In this document: in pieces, positions 1-7,226 of the stretch
Layout of the letters: each line of letters opens with the position of its first letter
How positions within the stretch are numbered: position 1 is the first letter of the stretch
NCBI RefSeq assembly: GCF_900103875.1
Contig: NZ_LT629705.1
Span: 2,861,001 to 2,925,000, forward strand
DNA length: 64,000 nucleotides
Direction: 5' to 3'
DNA from: Pseudomonas arsenicoxydans
Lineage (GTDB): Bacteria > Pseudomonadota > Gammaproteobacteria > Pseudomonadales > Pseudomonadaceae
Translations under genes and position numbers: made by a program
Notes under the pieces: model-generated
Database searches by the model: none
Told to the model about the DNA's origin: nothing
Seen by the model: the letters and a program-made list of their open reading frames with translations, nothing else

Positions 1-266
1 CCGTTGATAGTCAAGGCGCGTTGACCGCGTTGTACCCGCAGTTCAGTCAAACCCGCTCTCAGGACTTGCCGCCGGCCTATCAGGATGCCGGGCAGTTCTA
101 CTGGGGCCGCAGCAGTGCCTGGCGCCAGGGCGAGGCGTTGTATTCACCGCAAAGCCTGCCGGTGATCCTGCCGCGTTACCTCGTTCAGGACATCGATACC
201 CCCGAAGACTGGAAGCGCGCCGAATACCTTTACGCGGCGCTGAAGGCAGGAGGGGAGTTGCAATGA
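1..266 (+). CDS. pseF: Pseudaminic acid cytidylyltransferase PseF, C-terminal fragment (cut by window edge)
   Basis: The reading frame is open from base 3 to the stop at 264-266, so only about the last 87 residues are present. PseF activates pseudaminic acid with CTP to give CMP-Pse, the donor for flagellin glycosylation. The visible tail (FYWGRSSAW, then a VQDIDTPEDWKRAE ending) is typical of the C-terminus of CMP-sialic/pseudaminic acid synthetases, where IDTPEDW is a conserved closing motif. The stop overlaps the next start as ATGA, so it is translationally coupled to the PseG-like gene. The N-terminal nucleotide-binding part lies outside the window. Assignment rests on this tail plus the pse neighbours. 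Confidence 0.85.
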   Translation, partial: VDSQGALTALYPQFSQTRSQDLPPAYQDAGQFYWGRSSAWRQGEALYSPQSLPVILPRYLVQDIDTPEDWKRAEYLYAALKAGGELQ

Positions 267-1768
267 GAGTTCTGATCCGCGCCGACGCCTCGCCGACCAT
301 CGGCAGCGGTCACATTGCCCGCTGCCTGACGCTGGCCAGGGTGCTGCGCCGGCAGGGCGCACACGTGGCGTTTGCCTGTCGCCAGTTGCCGGGCCATCGG
401 CTCACCAACCTCGCTGCCGAGGGTTTTGAAACCTTCGCGTTACCGGATCGCTATCCCGACGAGGACCCGCAACAGCCGATCGAGGGCATGCTGCCGTGGC
501 AGGCGGACATCGCTGCACTGGCGCAAGCGCTGGAACACGTTCCGGGCTTCGACTGGATCATCGTCGACCACTACGGCCTCGACCATCTCTGGCAGACCGC
601 GGCCCGGCGATGGGCGCCACGGATCGCGGCGGTGGATGATCTGGCGACGCGCACCTACAGCGTCGATTTGCTGCTGAACCAGAATCTTTCGGGTACGCCT
701 GAGGCTTATGCCGGACTGCTTGCCGCCGATTGCCGGACCTTGTTCGGTCCACGCTTCGCGATGCTGCGTGATGAGTTCTGCTGCCCGGCGATTGCCATCA
801 AGCCCCGGGCCAAGCGTGTGCTGGTTAATTTCGGCGGCTTTGATGCCGCAAGACAAACCCATCACGCGATGCGGGCGCTGGCGGATTTCCATGACTTGAA
901 CGTCGATTTCGTCGCCGGTGCCGACAACCCGGCCTGGGACGAGATGCAGGCACTGGCGGCGTATCGTCCGAACTGGCGCTTGCACAGTTTTGTCAGCGAC
1001 TTCTACCGGCTGATGACCGAGGCCGACCTGTTTGTCGGCGCCGGTGGCGGCACCAGTTGGGAGCGGGCAGCCTTGGGGCTGCCGACCATTTGTATCGCGG
1101 TGTCGAATAATCAGCAGGCCAACGGCGAGGTCATGGCGAGTTCTGGCGCTCATGTGTTCCTTGGGGCGCGTGAACAGGTCAGCGTCGAGCAACTGCGCCA
1201 GGCCGTCGGTTTTGTCGTGGGCAACCAGGGTTTGCGTCAGAGCATGGCTGAACGGTCCCGGCAGTTGGTCGATGGTCGTGGCGCGCAGCGCGTGGCGGCA
1301 GCGTTGGCCGGTGCGGTGTTGCAGGTCCGCCCGGCCACCGCCAACGATGCGCAGTTGTTGTTTGAGGGGCGCAATGCTGAGGCGGTACGGCGCTGGTCGC
1401 TGGAGACGGGCGTGATTGAGTGGTCGGCGCATCAGAACTGGCTGACCGCCAGTTTGAGTAATCCGCAGCGCTTGCTGTTGATCGCCGAGGCCGACGACGG
1501 GCCGGTGGGTGTGTTGCGTTATGACCGGCGCGGGTTTGAAGCTGAAGTCTCGATCTACCTGTTCGAAGATCGCATCGGCTTGGGTTGGGGCAGGGCGCTG
1601 CTGACCCGGGGCGAGGCGTTCGTGACCGCCCATTGGCCCCAACTGACCGCCATCACTGCGCAAGTGTTGCCAGCCAACCAGCCGTCGTTGCAAGTATTTC
1701 GCGACGCGGGTTTCTCTCAGCAAGCTTGCGCGTTCACCCGCGTTTTAAAGGATCAAGGCAATGACTAG
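263..1768 (+). CDS. pseG: PseG-PseH fusion: UDP-sugar hydrolase with C-terminal GNAT N-acetyltransferase
   Basis: This 501-residue protein appears to join two steps of pseudaminic acid synthesis. Residues 1 to about 350 match PseG, the hydrolase that removes UDP from UDP-2,4-diacetamido-2,4,6-trideoxy-beta-L-altropyranose. The GSGHIARC motif with His17 is the glycosyltransferase-B-like PseG signature. Residues about 353-501 form a GNAT domain (starting LQVRPATANDAQ and ending in the ANQPSLQVFRDAGF acetyl-CoA-fold motif), as expected for PseH, which acetylates the 4-amino group one step earlier. Typical PseG is about 330-350 residues, so the extra 150 are a whole second domain. It overlaps pseF by 4 bp and pseI by 8 bp. 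The fusion is seen directly; the PseH role is inferred. Confidence 0.88.
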   Translation: MRVLIRADASPTIGSGHIARCLTLARVLRRQGAHVAFACRQLPGHRLTNLAAEGFETFALPDRYPDEDPQQPIEGMLPWQADIAALAQALEHVPGFDWIIVDHYGLDHLWQTAARRWAPRIAAVDDLATRTYSVDLLLNQNLSGTPEAYAGLLAADCRTLFGPRFAMLRDEFCCPAIAIKPRAKRVLVNFGGFDAARQTHHAMRALADFHDLNVDFVAGADNPAWDEMQALAAYRPNWRLHSFVSDFYRLMTEADLFVGAGGGTSWERAALGLPTICIAVSNNQQANGEVMASSGAHVFLGAREQVSVEQLRQAVGFVVGNQGLRQSMAERSRQLVDGRGAQRVAAALAGAVLQVRPATANDAQLLFEGRNAEAVRRWSLETGVIEWSAHQNWLTASLSNPQRLLLIAEADDGPVGVLRYDRRGFEAEVSIYLFEDRIGLGWGRALLTRGEAFVTAHWPQLTAITAQVLPANQPSLQVFRDAGFSQQACAFTRVLKDQGND

Positions 1769-2813
1769 CTTCAAGATTGGCGAGCGCGTGATCGGTGCCG
1801 ATGCGCCGCCGTTCATCATTGCCGAGATGAGTGGCAACCATAACCAGTCGCTGGACGTGGCGTTGCAAATCGTCGAGGCCGCTGCCAAGGCCGGAGCCCA
1901 CGCCTTGAAGCTGCAAACCTACACCGCCGAGACCATGACCCTGGACCTGTCCGAGGGCGAGTTCTTCATCAAGGACCCCAACAGCCTCTGGGCCGGTTCT
2001 TCGTTGTACGCGTTGTATGAGAAGGCCCACACGCCGTGGGAGTGGCACGCACCGATCTTCGCCCGTGCGAGGGAGCTGGGCATGCTGGCGTTCTCCACGC
2101 CGTTCGATGACAGCGCGGTGGACTTCCTCGAAAGCCTCGACGTACCGGCCTACAAGATCGCCAGTTTCGAAAATACCGACTTGCCGTTGATTCGACGGGT
2201 CGCCGCCACCGGCAAACCGTTGATCATCTCCACCGGCATGGCCAGCATCGCCGAGCTGGATGAAACTGTACGCGCGGCCCGTGAGGCAGGGTGCAAGGAC
2301 CTGGTGCTGCTCAAATGCACCAGCACGTACCCGGCAACGCCCGCCAACAGCAATGTGCGCACCATTCCACACCTGCGTGAGTTATTTGGCTGCGAGGTCG
2401 GGCTGTCCGATCACTCCATGGGGGTGGGCGTGTCCGTAGCGGCGGTGGCGCTGGGAGCGACGGTGGTAGAGAAGCATTTCACCCTTGATCGCGCTGCCGG
2501 TGGCGTGGACGCCAGTTTCTCGCTGGAGCCGGACGAACTCCAAAGCCTGGTGATCGAGACCGAGCGGGCCTGGCAGGCCATGGGCCAGGTGCATTACGGC
2601 GCGACCGACGCGGAGCGCAAGTCCCTGGTGTACCGGCGCTCGTTGTACGTCACTCAGGACATGGCTGCCGGAGAGCCTTTCACGGCCGCGAACCTGCGTG
2701 CCATCCGACCGGGGCTGGGCCTGCCTCCCAAACACGCTGAAACCCTTCTGGGTCGTCGTGCCCGCCACGCCATCAAGCGCGGAACGCCGCTGGACTGGTC
2801 GTTGGTCGAATAA
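1761..2813 (+). CDS. pseI: Pseudaminic acid synthase PseI
   Basis: PseI (NeuB family, 350 residues) condenses 2,4-diacetamido-2,4,6-trideoxy-L-altrose with phosphoenolpyruvate to make pseudaminic acid in the cytoplasm. The N-terminal TIM-barrel has the family motifs FIIAEMSGNHNQ (about 18-29), KLQTYT and FSTPFD, and GLSDHSMG in the second half, followed by VEKHFTLDR. The last 59 residues (from RRSLYVTQDMAAGE, about residue 292) form an SAF antifreeze-like domain, also typical. The ATG lies inside the end of pseG (8-bp overlap), so it is in the same operon. NeuB/legionaminic acid synthase is the main alternative; the PseG neighbour favours PseI. Confidence 0.93.
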   Translation: MTSFKIGERVIGADAPPFIIAEMSGNHNQSLDVALQIVEAAAKAGAHALKLQTYTAETMTLDLSEGEFFIKDPNSLWAGSSLYALYEKAHTPWEWHAPIFARARELGMLAFSTPFDDSAVDFLESLDVPAYKIASFENTDLPLIRRVAATGKPLIISTGMASIAELDETVRAAREAGCKDLVLLKCTSTYPATPANSNVRTIPHLRELFGCEVGLSDHSMGVGVSVAAVALGATVVEKHFTLDRAAGGVDASFSLEPDELQSLVIETERAWQAMGQVHYGATDAERKSLVYRRSLYVTQDMAAGEPFTAANLRAIRPGLGLPPKHAETLLGRRARHAIKRGTPLDWSLVE

Positions 2814-2945
2814 CGCCTTATCGGCCTGATTCGGCAAAATAGCGTGACCTGCGAGTCATAACGCGCATCTTCACTGTATTGTATAAATCGGGAAGGTGGT
2901 GCCCGGCCTGTTTTCAGACCGGTGATAGCCTTTTATTCTTCCTGC

Positions 2946-2971
2946 TGTCGCCCCTGCAGGGCGACATTTTT
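2946..2971 (+). terminator. Rho-independent terminator-like hairpin after pseI
   Basis: An 8-bp perfect stem (TGTCGCCC / GGGCGACA) with a 5-nt loop is followed by five T residues. It lies in the 229-bp gap between pseI and the KAS-III gene and could end the pse operon. The rest of the gap (2814-2945 and 2972-3042) shows no coding potential; an AT-rich GTATAAAT box near 2881 might be a weak promoter but has no good -35. Confidence 0.65.
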
Positions 2972-3042
2972 CTCTGTTTGTCGGCGCCCCTCGAATCAAT
3001 TACGAGCGGTGGTATTGGGCTGTTTATTATTGGGAAGCCGTA

Positions 3043-3969
3043 ATGATTGGCATAAAAAGCATTGCGAGCTACGTTCCTGTAGCCGGCGTGGACAATTACG
3101 CACAAGGTGCAAAATTCGAAAAGGATGAAGAATTCATCCTGGGCAAAATCGGTTCGGCCTTTCTGCCGCGCAAAGACGCCGGGCAGGAAACCTCCGACCT
3201 GTGTGTAGAAGCAGCCAATGCGCTGTTTGCCAACAATCCTGATCTGAAACGCGACGCCATCGACGTGCTGATCGTCGTCACCCAGAACGGTGACGAAGAA
3301 GGCCTCCCGCACACCGCTGCCATCGTTCAGGACAAACTCGGTCTACCGACCACTGTTGCCGCGTTCGATATTTCCCTGGGCTGTTCCGGCTACGTCTACG
3401 GCATCTACGCGATCAAGGGCTTCATGGAAGCCGCCGGCTTGAAGAATGGCCTGCTGATCACCGCCGATCCGTACTCCAAGATCGTCGACCCGGAAGACCG
3501 CAACACCACCATGCTGTTTGGTGACGCCGCCACCGCGACCTGGATGGGTGAAAACGCTCCATGGCAGTTGGGCAAAGCCAAGTTCGGCACCGACGGTTCC
3601 GGCGCGCCGCACCTGAAAGTGACCGATGGCGTGTTCTTCATGAACGGTCGCCAGGTGTTCAACTTTGCGTTGCTCAAAGTCCCGGCGCACTTGCATGAGT
3701 TGCTGGCCGACTCGCAACTGACGCCTGCCGATATCGATGCCTTCTGCATCCATCAGGGCAGTGCGGCGATTGTCGATGCGGTGGCGCGACGCTTTGAAGG
3801 CGATCCCGAGAAGTTCATCAAGGATATGGTCGAGACTGGCAACACGGTGTCGTCGAGCATTCCTTTGCTACTTGAGAAGCACGTCCTGGATTCCGACTGG
3901 AAGCGCGTTGCGCTGAGCGGTTTTGGTGTGGGACTGTCGTGGGGCTCGGCGATCATCTATCGTCCTTGA
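3043..3969 (+). CDS. Beta-ketoacyl-ACP synthase III family protein (flagellin glycosylation island)
   Basis: This 308-residue thiolase-fold enzyme belongs to the FabH/KAS-III family. The Cys-His-Asn triad is intact: Cys114 in SLGCSGYVYG, His237 in FCIHQGS and Asn267 in TGNTVSSSIP. The FGDAATATWM and GFGVGLSWGSAI glycine motifs are also present. FabH condenses acyl-CoA with malonyl-ACP, but the gene sits between pseudaminic acid genes and a flagellin glycosyltransferase, far from fatty acid genes. KAS-III paralogues occur in flagellar glycosylation islands of fluorescent pseudomonads, where they probably make an acyl group for the glycan; this role is inference. Start ATG 3043 follows a GGGAAG ribosome site. 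Housekeeping FabH is possible but less likely. Confidence 0.85.
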   Translation: MIGIKSIASYVPVAGVDNYAQGAKFEKDEEFILGKIGSAFLPRKDAGQETSDLCVEAANALFANNPDLKRDAIDVLIVVTQNGDEEGLPHTAAIVQDKLGLPTTVAAFDISLGCSGYVYGIYAIKGFMEAAGLKNGLLITADPYSKIVDPEDRNTTMLFGDAATATWMGENAPWQLGKAKFGTDGSGAPHLKVTDGVFFMNGRQVFNFALLKVPAHLHELLADSQLTPADIDAFCIHQGSAAIVDAVARRFEGDPEKFIKDMVETGNTVSSSIPLLLEKHVLDSDWKRVALSGFGVGLSWGSAIIYRP

Positions 3970-3989
3970 TCCACAATCCCCCCCAATAC

Positions 3990-4032
3990 AAAAAATAGCG
4001 TTCAAGGTGTACATTTTGAACGCTATTTTTTT
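3990..4032 (+). terminator. Strong intrinsic terminator between KAS-III gene and glycosyltransferase
   Basis: A long hairpin pairs AAAAAATAGCGTTCAA (3990-4005) with TTGAACGCTATTTTTT (4016-4031). The A-rich left side and T-tract right side make it work in both directions. It separates the KAS-III gene from the following glycosyltransferase gene, which must then have its own promoter or rely on readthrough. Confidence 0.85.
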
Positions 4033-4055
4033 GCCTGCGAAAACAGTGAGGCAGC

Positions 4056-5348
4056 ATGAGCGACAGCTTTGACGACAATGCACGGGTGCTAGAACGGCGC
4101 TGGCCGATGCTTTACGCCAGACTGATGCTGGAAGACAGTACGGCGATCCCAGCTGAATTGTCCGAAGGGTTGGGTTCGACGCTGAGCATCGATGGCATTC
4201 AACTCACCAGTCGTCATGATCGCGTCCACGAAGCCCGAGTGCAGGCGGCCAGCCTGCCGACCGGCAAGGCACAGTTGCATGTCTACGGCACGGGGCTGGG
4301 CGACTTGCCGACGGTCCTGCTGGAGCGCGACGAGCTTGAGCGACTGTATGTGCACATCCTCAACGGTGCCCTTTTTGCCTTGGTGCTGCAGCTGCTTGAT
4401 CAGCGGCAATGGCTCGACGATCCTCGGGTAGAGCTGTTGTATGCCGGTGATCAAGCGGATATCTACACGCCATTTTTTGCACTGCCTTCCGAGATGGTGC
4501 TGGCGGATGACTTCAATGCAAAGATTCGCGATCGCCTGGTCAGCGAAGTCCACCTGAGTTTCAACAATCGCGAATTCGATCCGCAATCTCCGATTATTCT
4601 CCAGCGCTTGCAGGACAGCCTCGACGTGCTGCTCGCCGACGACGATGTTGCGCAGTTGTTCAATACATGCGCCGGCCAGGAAGTCTATGTGATCGCCACC
4701 GGGCCAAGCCTTGAAAGCCATTTCGAGCAATTGGCGGAGATACGTGAGCAGGTGCAGCGGCCTCTGTTCATTTGCGTCGATACCGCCTACCGACCGCTGC
4801 GAGAGCACGGGATCAAGCCCGATCTGGTGGTGAGCATTGACCAGCGCATCAGCTTTCGGCACTTGCCCTTCGAGGACTCCGACGGCATTCCTCTGGTATA
4901 CCTGCCGATGAGCGATCCTGAGGTATTGAAAGCGTGGAAGGGCAAGCGCTATGGCGGTTATTCCGCCAGCCCGATCTACGCGACCTTGCGTCGCCAGCAC
5001 CCCAGGGCGGAACTGTACGTGGGCGGCAGCGTGATTCATCCGGCCGTGGACCTGGCCGTCAAAATGGGCGCCGAGAGCATTACGTTGTTTGGTGCCGACT
5101 TTGCCTTTCCGATGAACAAGACCCATGCCGGCTGGCGCGACGGGGATTTGGGCCCCGGGGTGAATCTGGCCCGACACTGGGTGCGCGACGGGTATGGCGA
5201 AAGGGTCCGCACGCAGCTGAATTTCCGCAGCTACCTGTGCGAGCTGGAGCGATACATCGCCGGGCACCCCAAGGTACGTTTCCTTAACAGCAGTCGGGCG
5301 GGCGCGATGATTGCCGGCACACAGTTCAATCGGGAGTTCGTGCAGTGA
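4056..5348 (+). CDS. Motility accessory factor (Maf/DUF115) family flagellin glycosyltransferase
   Basis: This 430-residue protein carries the DUF115/MptE-like Rossmann core from about residue 208: EVYVIATGPSLESH, then a conserved DLVVSIDQR and GGSVIHPAVDLAVKMGAE. Maf proteins transfer pseudaminic or legionaminic acid to serine/threonine of flagellin in the cytoplasm before export. The pse genes upstream and fliC 500 bp downstream support that role. ATG 4056 is preceded by GTGAGGCAGC. It overlaps the next small gene by 4 bp (GTGA). The family assignment is firm; the donor sugar is inferred from the neighbouring genes. Confidence 0.85.
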   Translation: MSDSFDDNARVLERRWPMLYARLMLEDSTAIPAELSEGLGSTLSIDGIQLTSRHDRVHEARVQAASLPTGKAQLHVYGTGLGDLPTVLLERDELERLYVHILNGALFALVLQLLDQRQWLDDPRVELLYAGDQADIYTPFFALPSEMVLADDFNAKIRDRLVSEVHLSFNNREFDPQSPIILQRLQDSLDVLLADDDVAQLFNTCAGQEVYVIATGPSLESHFEQLAEIREQVQRPLFICVDTAYRPLREHGIKPDLVVSIDQRISFRHLPFEDSDGIPLVYLPMSDPEVLKAWKGKRYGGYSASPIYATLRRQHPRAELYVGGSVIHPAVDLAVKMGAESITLFGADFAFPMNKTHAGWRDGDLGPGVNLARHWVRDGYGERVRTQLNFRSYLCELERYIAGHPKVRFLNSSRAGAMIAGTQFNREFVQ

Positions 5349-5611
5349 GCGCACTTTCGCAATGCATAAACGAATGCCGTCAATGCGCAGGGTTATTTCG
5401 CCTGGGGCGGGATGTCGAAGCGGCGTTGACCATGGTTGATCTGTTCGACGAGGCTCAACGGCTTTTGCTTGCGGCGCCACAAGACGTGCAACTGAAGTGG
5501 ACGCAGGTTCTCATGCAAATGCTGGCCTGTCAGAAGCGTCAGGATTGGCTCGGGCTTGCTGATTTCATGGAGTACGAATTGGTGGATTTGCTGGACAGCG
5601 TTCAGGTTTAA
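5345..5611 (+). CDS. Small conserved-context protein of unknown function (88 aa)
   Basis: An 88-residue acidic, leucine-rich protein starts at GTG 5345 inside the stop of the Maf-like gene, so the two are translationally coupled. It has no signal peptide or transmembrane segment and looks all-helical (AALTMVDLFDEAQRLLL, then DWLGLADFMEYELVDLLDSV). I do not recognise a family. Position suggests a partner of the glycosyltransferase or a small flagellar factor; the helical, chaperone-like size is compatible with this but proves nothing. Confidence 0.7.
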   Translation: MSALSQCINECRQCAGLFRLGRDVEAALTMVDLFDEAQRLLLAAPQDVQLKWTQVLMQMLACQKRQDWLGLADFMEYELVDLLDSVQV

Positions 5612-5750
5612 AAAGCCGGACGGACAGCTCTGGTTGGGAGGTTTGGGTGTTGGACGGTTTTATGGCGTCATTTTTCGGATGGTGAGGGTTGGCTAAGCCC
5701 TTGTTTTCTAGGGGGTGGCAGTGTGATGGCAATATTTTTTTAAAAAGCCC

Positions 5751-5777
5751 TCAAGCAACCTGCAATCCCGACGATAA
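5751..5777 (+). promoter_or_regulatory. Sigma-28 (FliA)-type promoter of fliC
   Basis: TCAAG (5751-5755), 14 bp, then GACGATAA (5770-5777) matches the flagellar sigma-28 consensus (TAAAG-N15-GCCGATAA) closely. It lies 80 bp upstream of the flagellin start. The same spacing and -10 recur before fliS (8714-8740), which strengthens both. The rest of the 246-bp gap 5612-5857 shows only the untranslated leader. Confidence 0.8.
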
Positions 5778-5857
5778 CTATTACGAAGGTTCTCTAGGCC
5801 ATACCCGGCGGTTGCCAGGGCCGGAAGCCGCAGTACCCAACCAACGAGGAATTCGTC

Positions 5858-6709
5858 ATGGCTTTAACAGTAAACACCAACACCACGTCGTTGAACGTTC
5901 AGAAAAACCTGAACCGTGCCGCCGACGCTCTGTCGACTTCGATGTCTCGTCTTTCTTCCGGCCTGAAAATCAACAGCGCTAAAGACGATGCTGCTGGCCT
6001 GCAGATCTCCAACCGTATGTCCAGCCAGATTCGCGGCCAGAACGTTGCGGTTAAAAACGCCAACGACGGTATCTCGATGGCTCAGACCGCTGAAGGCGCT
6101 CTGCAGGAATCGACCAACATTCTGCAACGTATGCGTGAACTGGCTGTACAAGCTCGCAACGGCACCAACGGTACTGCTGACCAGACCGCAACCAACGCCG
6201 AATTCGGTCAGATGTCTGACGAATTGACTCGTATCGCGGCTTCGACCAACCTGAACGGCAAGCAACTGCTGGACGGTTCGGCTGGCACCATGACCCTGCA
6301 AGTGGGTTCCAACACCGGTTCTGCCAACCACATCGACCTGGTTCTGAGCTCCAAGTTCGACGCCGTCAGCCTGTCCGTAGGTAGCGGTACTGTTGTTCTG
6401 ACCGGTGCTACCAGCGCTGCTGCCGCTTCGAACATCGACAACGCGATCACCGCGATCGACGCTGCAATCGCTGCCATCGGTGCAACCCGTGCAAACCTGG
6501 GTGCTTCGCAAAACCGTCTGACCAGCACCATCTCCAACCTGCAAAACATCACTGAAAACGTTACTGCTGCACAAGGTCGCGTACAAGATACCGACTTCGC
6601 CGCAGAAACCGCTAACCTGACCAAACAGCAAACTCTGCAACAAGCTTCCACCGCTGTTCTGGCCCAGGCTAACCAGCTGCCATCCGCTGTACTGAAACTG
6701 CTTCAGTAA
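5858..6709 (+). CDS. fliC: Flagellin FliC (short type)
   Basis: The flagellin is 283 residues, exported by the flagellar type III system and polymerised under the FliD cap. The N-terminal D0/D1 helices ([14 protein letters not shown], then [20 protein letters not shown]) and C-terminal helices ([17 protein letters not shown] to VLKLLQ) are canonical. The central part, residues about 140-195, is very short, so the outer D2/D3 domains are essentially absent. Serines and threonines in that segment ([25 protein letters not shown]) are plausible O-glycosylation sites for the pseudaminic acid block upstream. Codon use is strongly biased, as in highly expressed genes. AACGAGGAATTCGTC before the ATG provides the ribosome site. 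Confidence 0.97.
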   Translation: MALTVNTNTTSLNVQKNLNRAADALSTSMSRLSSGLKINSAKDDAAGLQISNRMSSQIRGQNVAVKNANDGISMAQTAEGALQESTNILQRMRELAVQARNGTNGTADQTATNAEFGQMSDELTRIAASTNLNGKQLLDGSAGTMTLQVGSNTGSANHIDLVLSSKFDAVSLSVGSGTVVLTGATSAAAASNIDNAITAIDAAIAAIGATRANLGASQNRLTSTISNLQNITENVTAAQGRVQDTDFAAETANLTKQQTLQQASTAVLAQANQLPSAVLKLLQ

Positions 6710-6725
6710 TATCGGATTGAGTTTT

Positions 6726-6761
6726 AGCGGGGGAGTGCGCTTGCGTGCTCTCTCGCTTTTT
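6726..6761 (+). terminator. Intrinsic terminator after fliC
   Basis: GCGGGGGAGTGCGC pairs (with several G-U pairs) to GCGTGCTCTCTCGC and is followed by five T residues. It sits 17 bp after the fliC stop and can account for fliC being expressed more than flaG-fliD downstream. Confidence 0.75.
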
Positions 6762-6781
6762 CCGTTTAAGAGGTGATGGTC

Positions 6782-7144
6782 ATGGACATGAGCGTTAAGC
6801 TGAACTTGTCTTACCCGGCCGTGAAGTCGGCGGTCAGCACTACTGATAAGCCGACAGAAAAGCCTAGCGCTGAAAGTACCCAGCCTGTTCTTGCAACGGG
6901 TAAAAGCTCAGATTCGGACAACTCGGATAAGTTGAAAATGGCCGTTCAGGAGATCGAAAAGTTCGTTCAGTCGGTCAAGCGTAACCTGGAGTTTTCCATC
7001 GATGAGTCGACAGGCAAGGTCATCGTCAAAGTGATTGCCAGCGAATCCGGTGAAGTCATCCGACAGATTCCATCTGCCGAAGCCATGAAGCTGGCTGAAA
7101 GCCTGCACAACGCCAGAAACGTATTGTTCGATGCCAAAGCCTGA
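6782..7144 (+). CDS. flaG: FlaG family flagellar protein
   Basis: A 120-residue protein with a low-complexity Ser/Thr/Lys N-terminus and the conserved FlaG core in its second half (VQEIEKFVQSVKRNLEFSID, then VIVKVIASESGEVIRQIPS). FlaG proteins influence filament length in Pseudomonas and Campylobacter. Its place between fliC and fliD is the usual one. The chosen ATG 6782 follows AAGAGGTG; an upstream GTG (6773) in the same frame overlaps this ribosome site and ATG 6788 is also possible. Confidence 0.9.
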   Translation: MDMSVKLNLSYPAVKSAVSTTDKPTEKPSAESTQPVLATGKSSDSDNSDKLKMAVQEIEKFVQSVKRNLEFSIDESTGKVIVKVIASESGEVIRQIPSAEAMKLAESLHNARNVLFDAKA

Positions 7145-7226
7145 TACTGGCATGAAACGTGTTTGTACGATCATTGACCGCGTCTAGTGGTCAATAGACC
7201 GGCAGCGCATAGATAAGGAGATGCAC

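Noticed and set aside
440..1723. Long minus-strand open frame opposite the pseG-like gene
   Set aside because: GC-rich shadow frame; the plus strand encodes a clear PseG-PseH protein.
2859..2888. Possible promoter with GTATAAAT before the KAS-III gene
   Set aside because: No acceptable -35 and a terminator-like hairpin lies between it and the gene.
4089..5480. 463-codon minus-strand open frame opposite the Maf-like gene
   Set aside because: The plus-strand frame has DUF115 motifs; the minus frame has no recognisable domain.
7145..7226. Sigma-54 site before fliD (CTGGCATGAAACGTGTTTG)
   Set aside because: With GG fixed, the position 10 bp on reads GT rather than GC.
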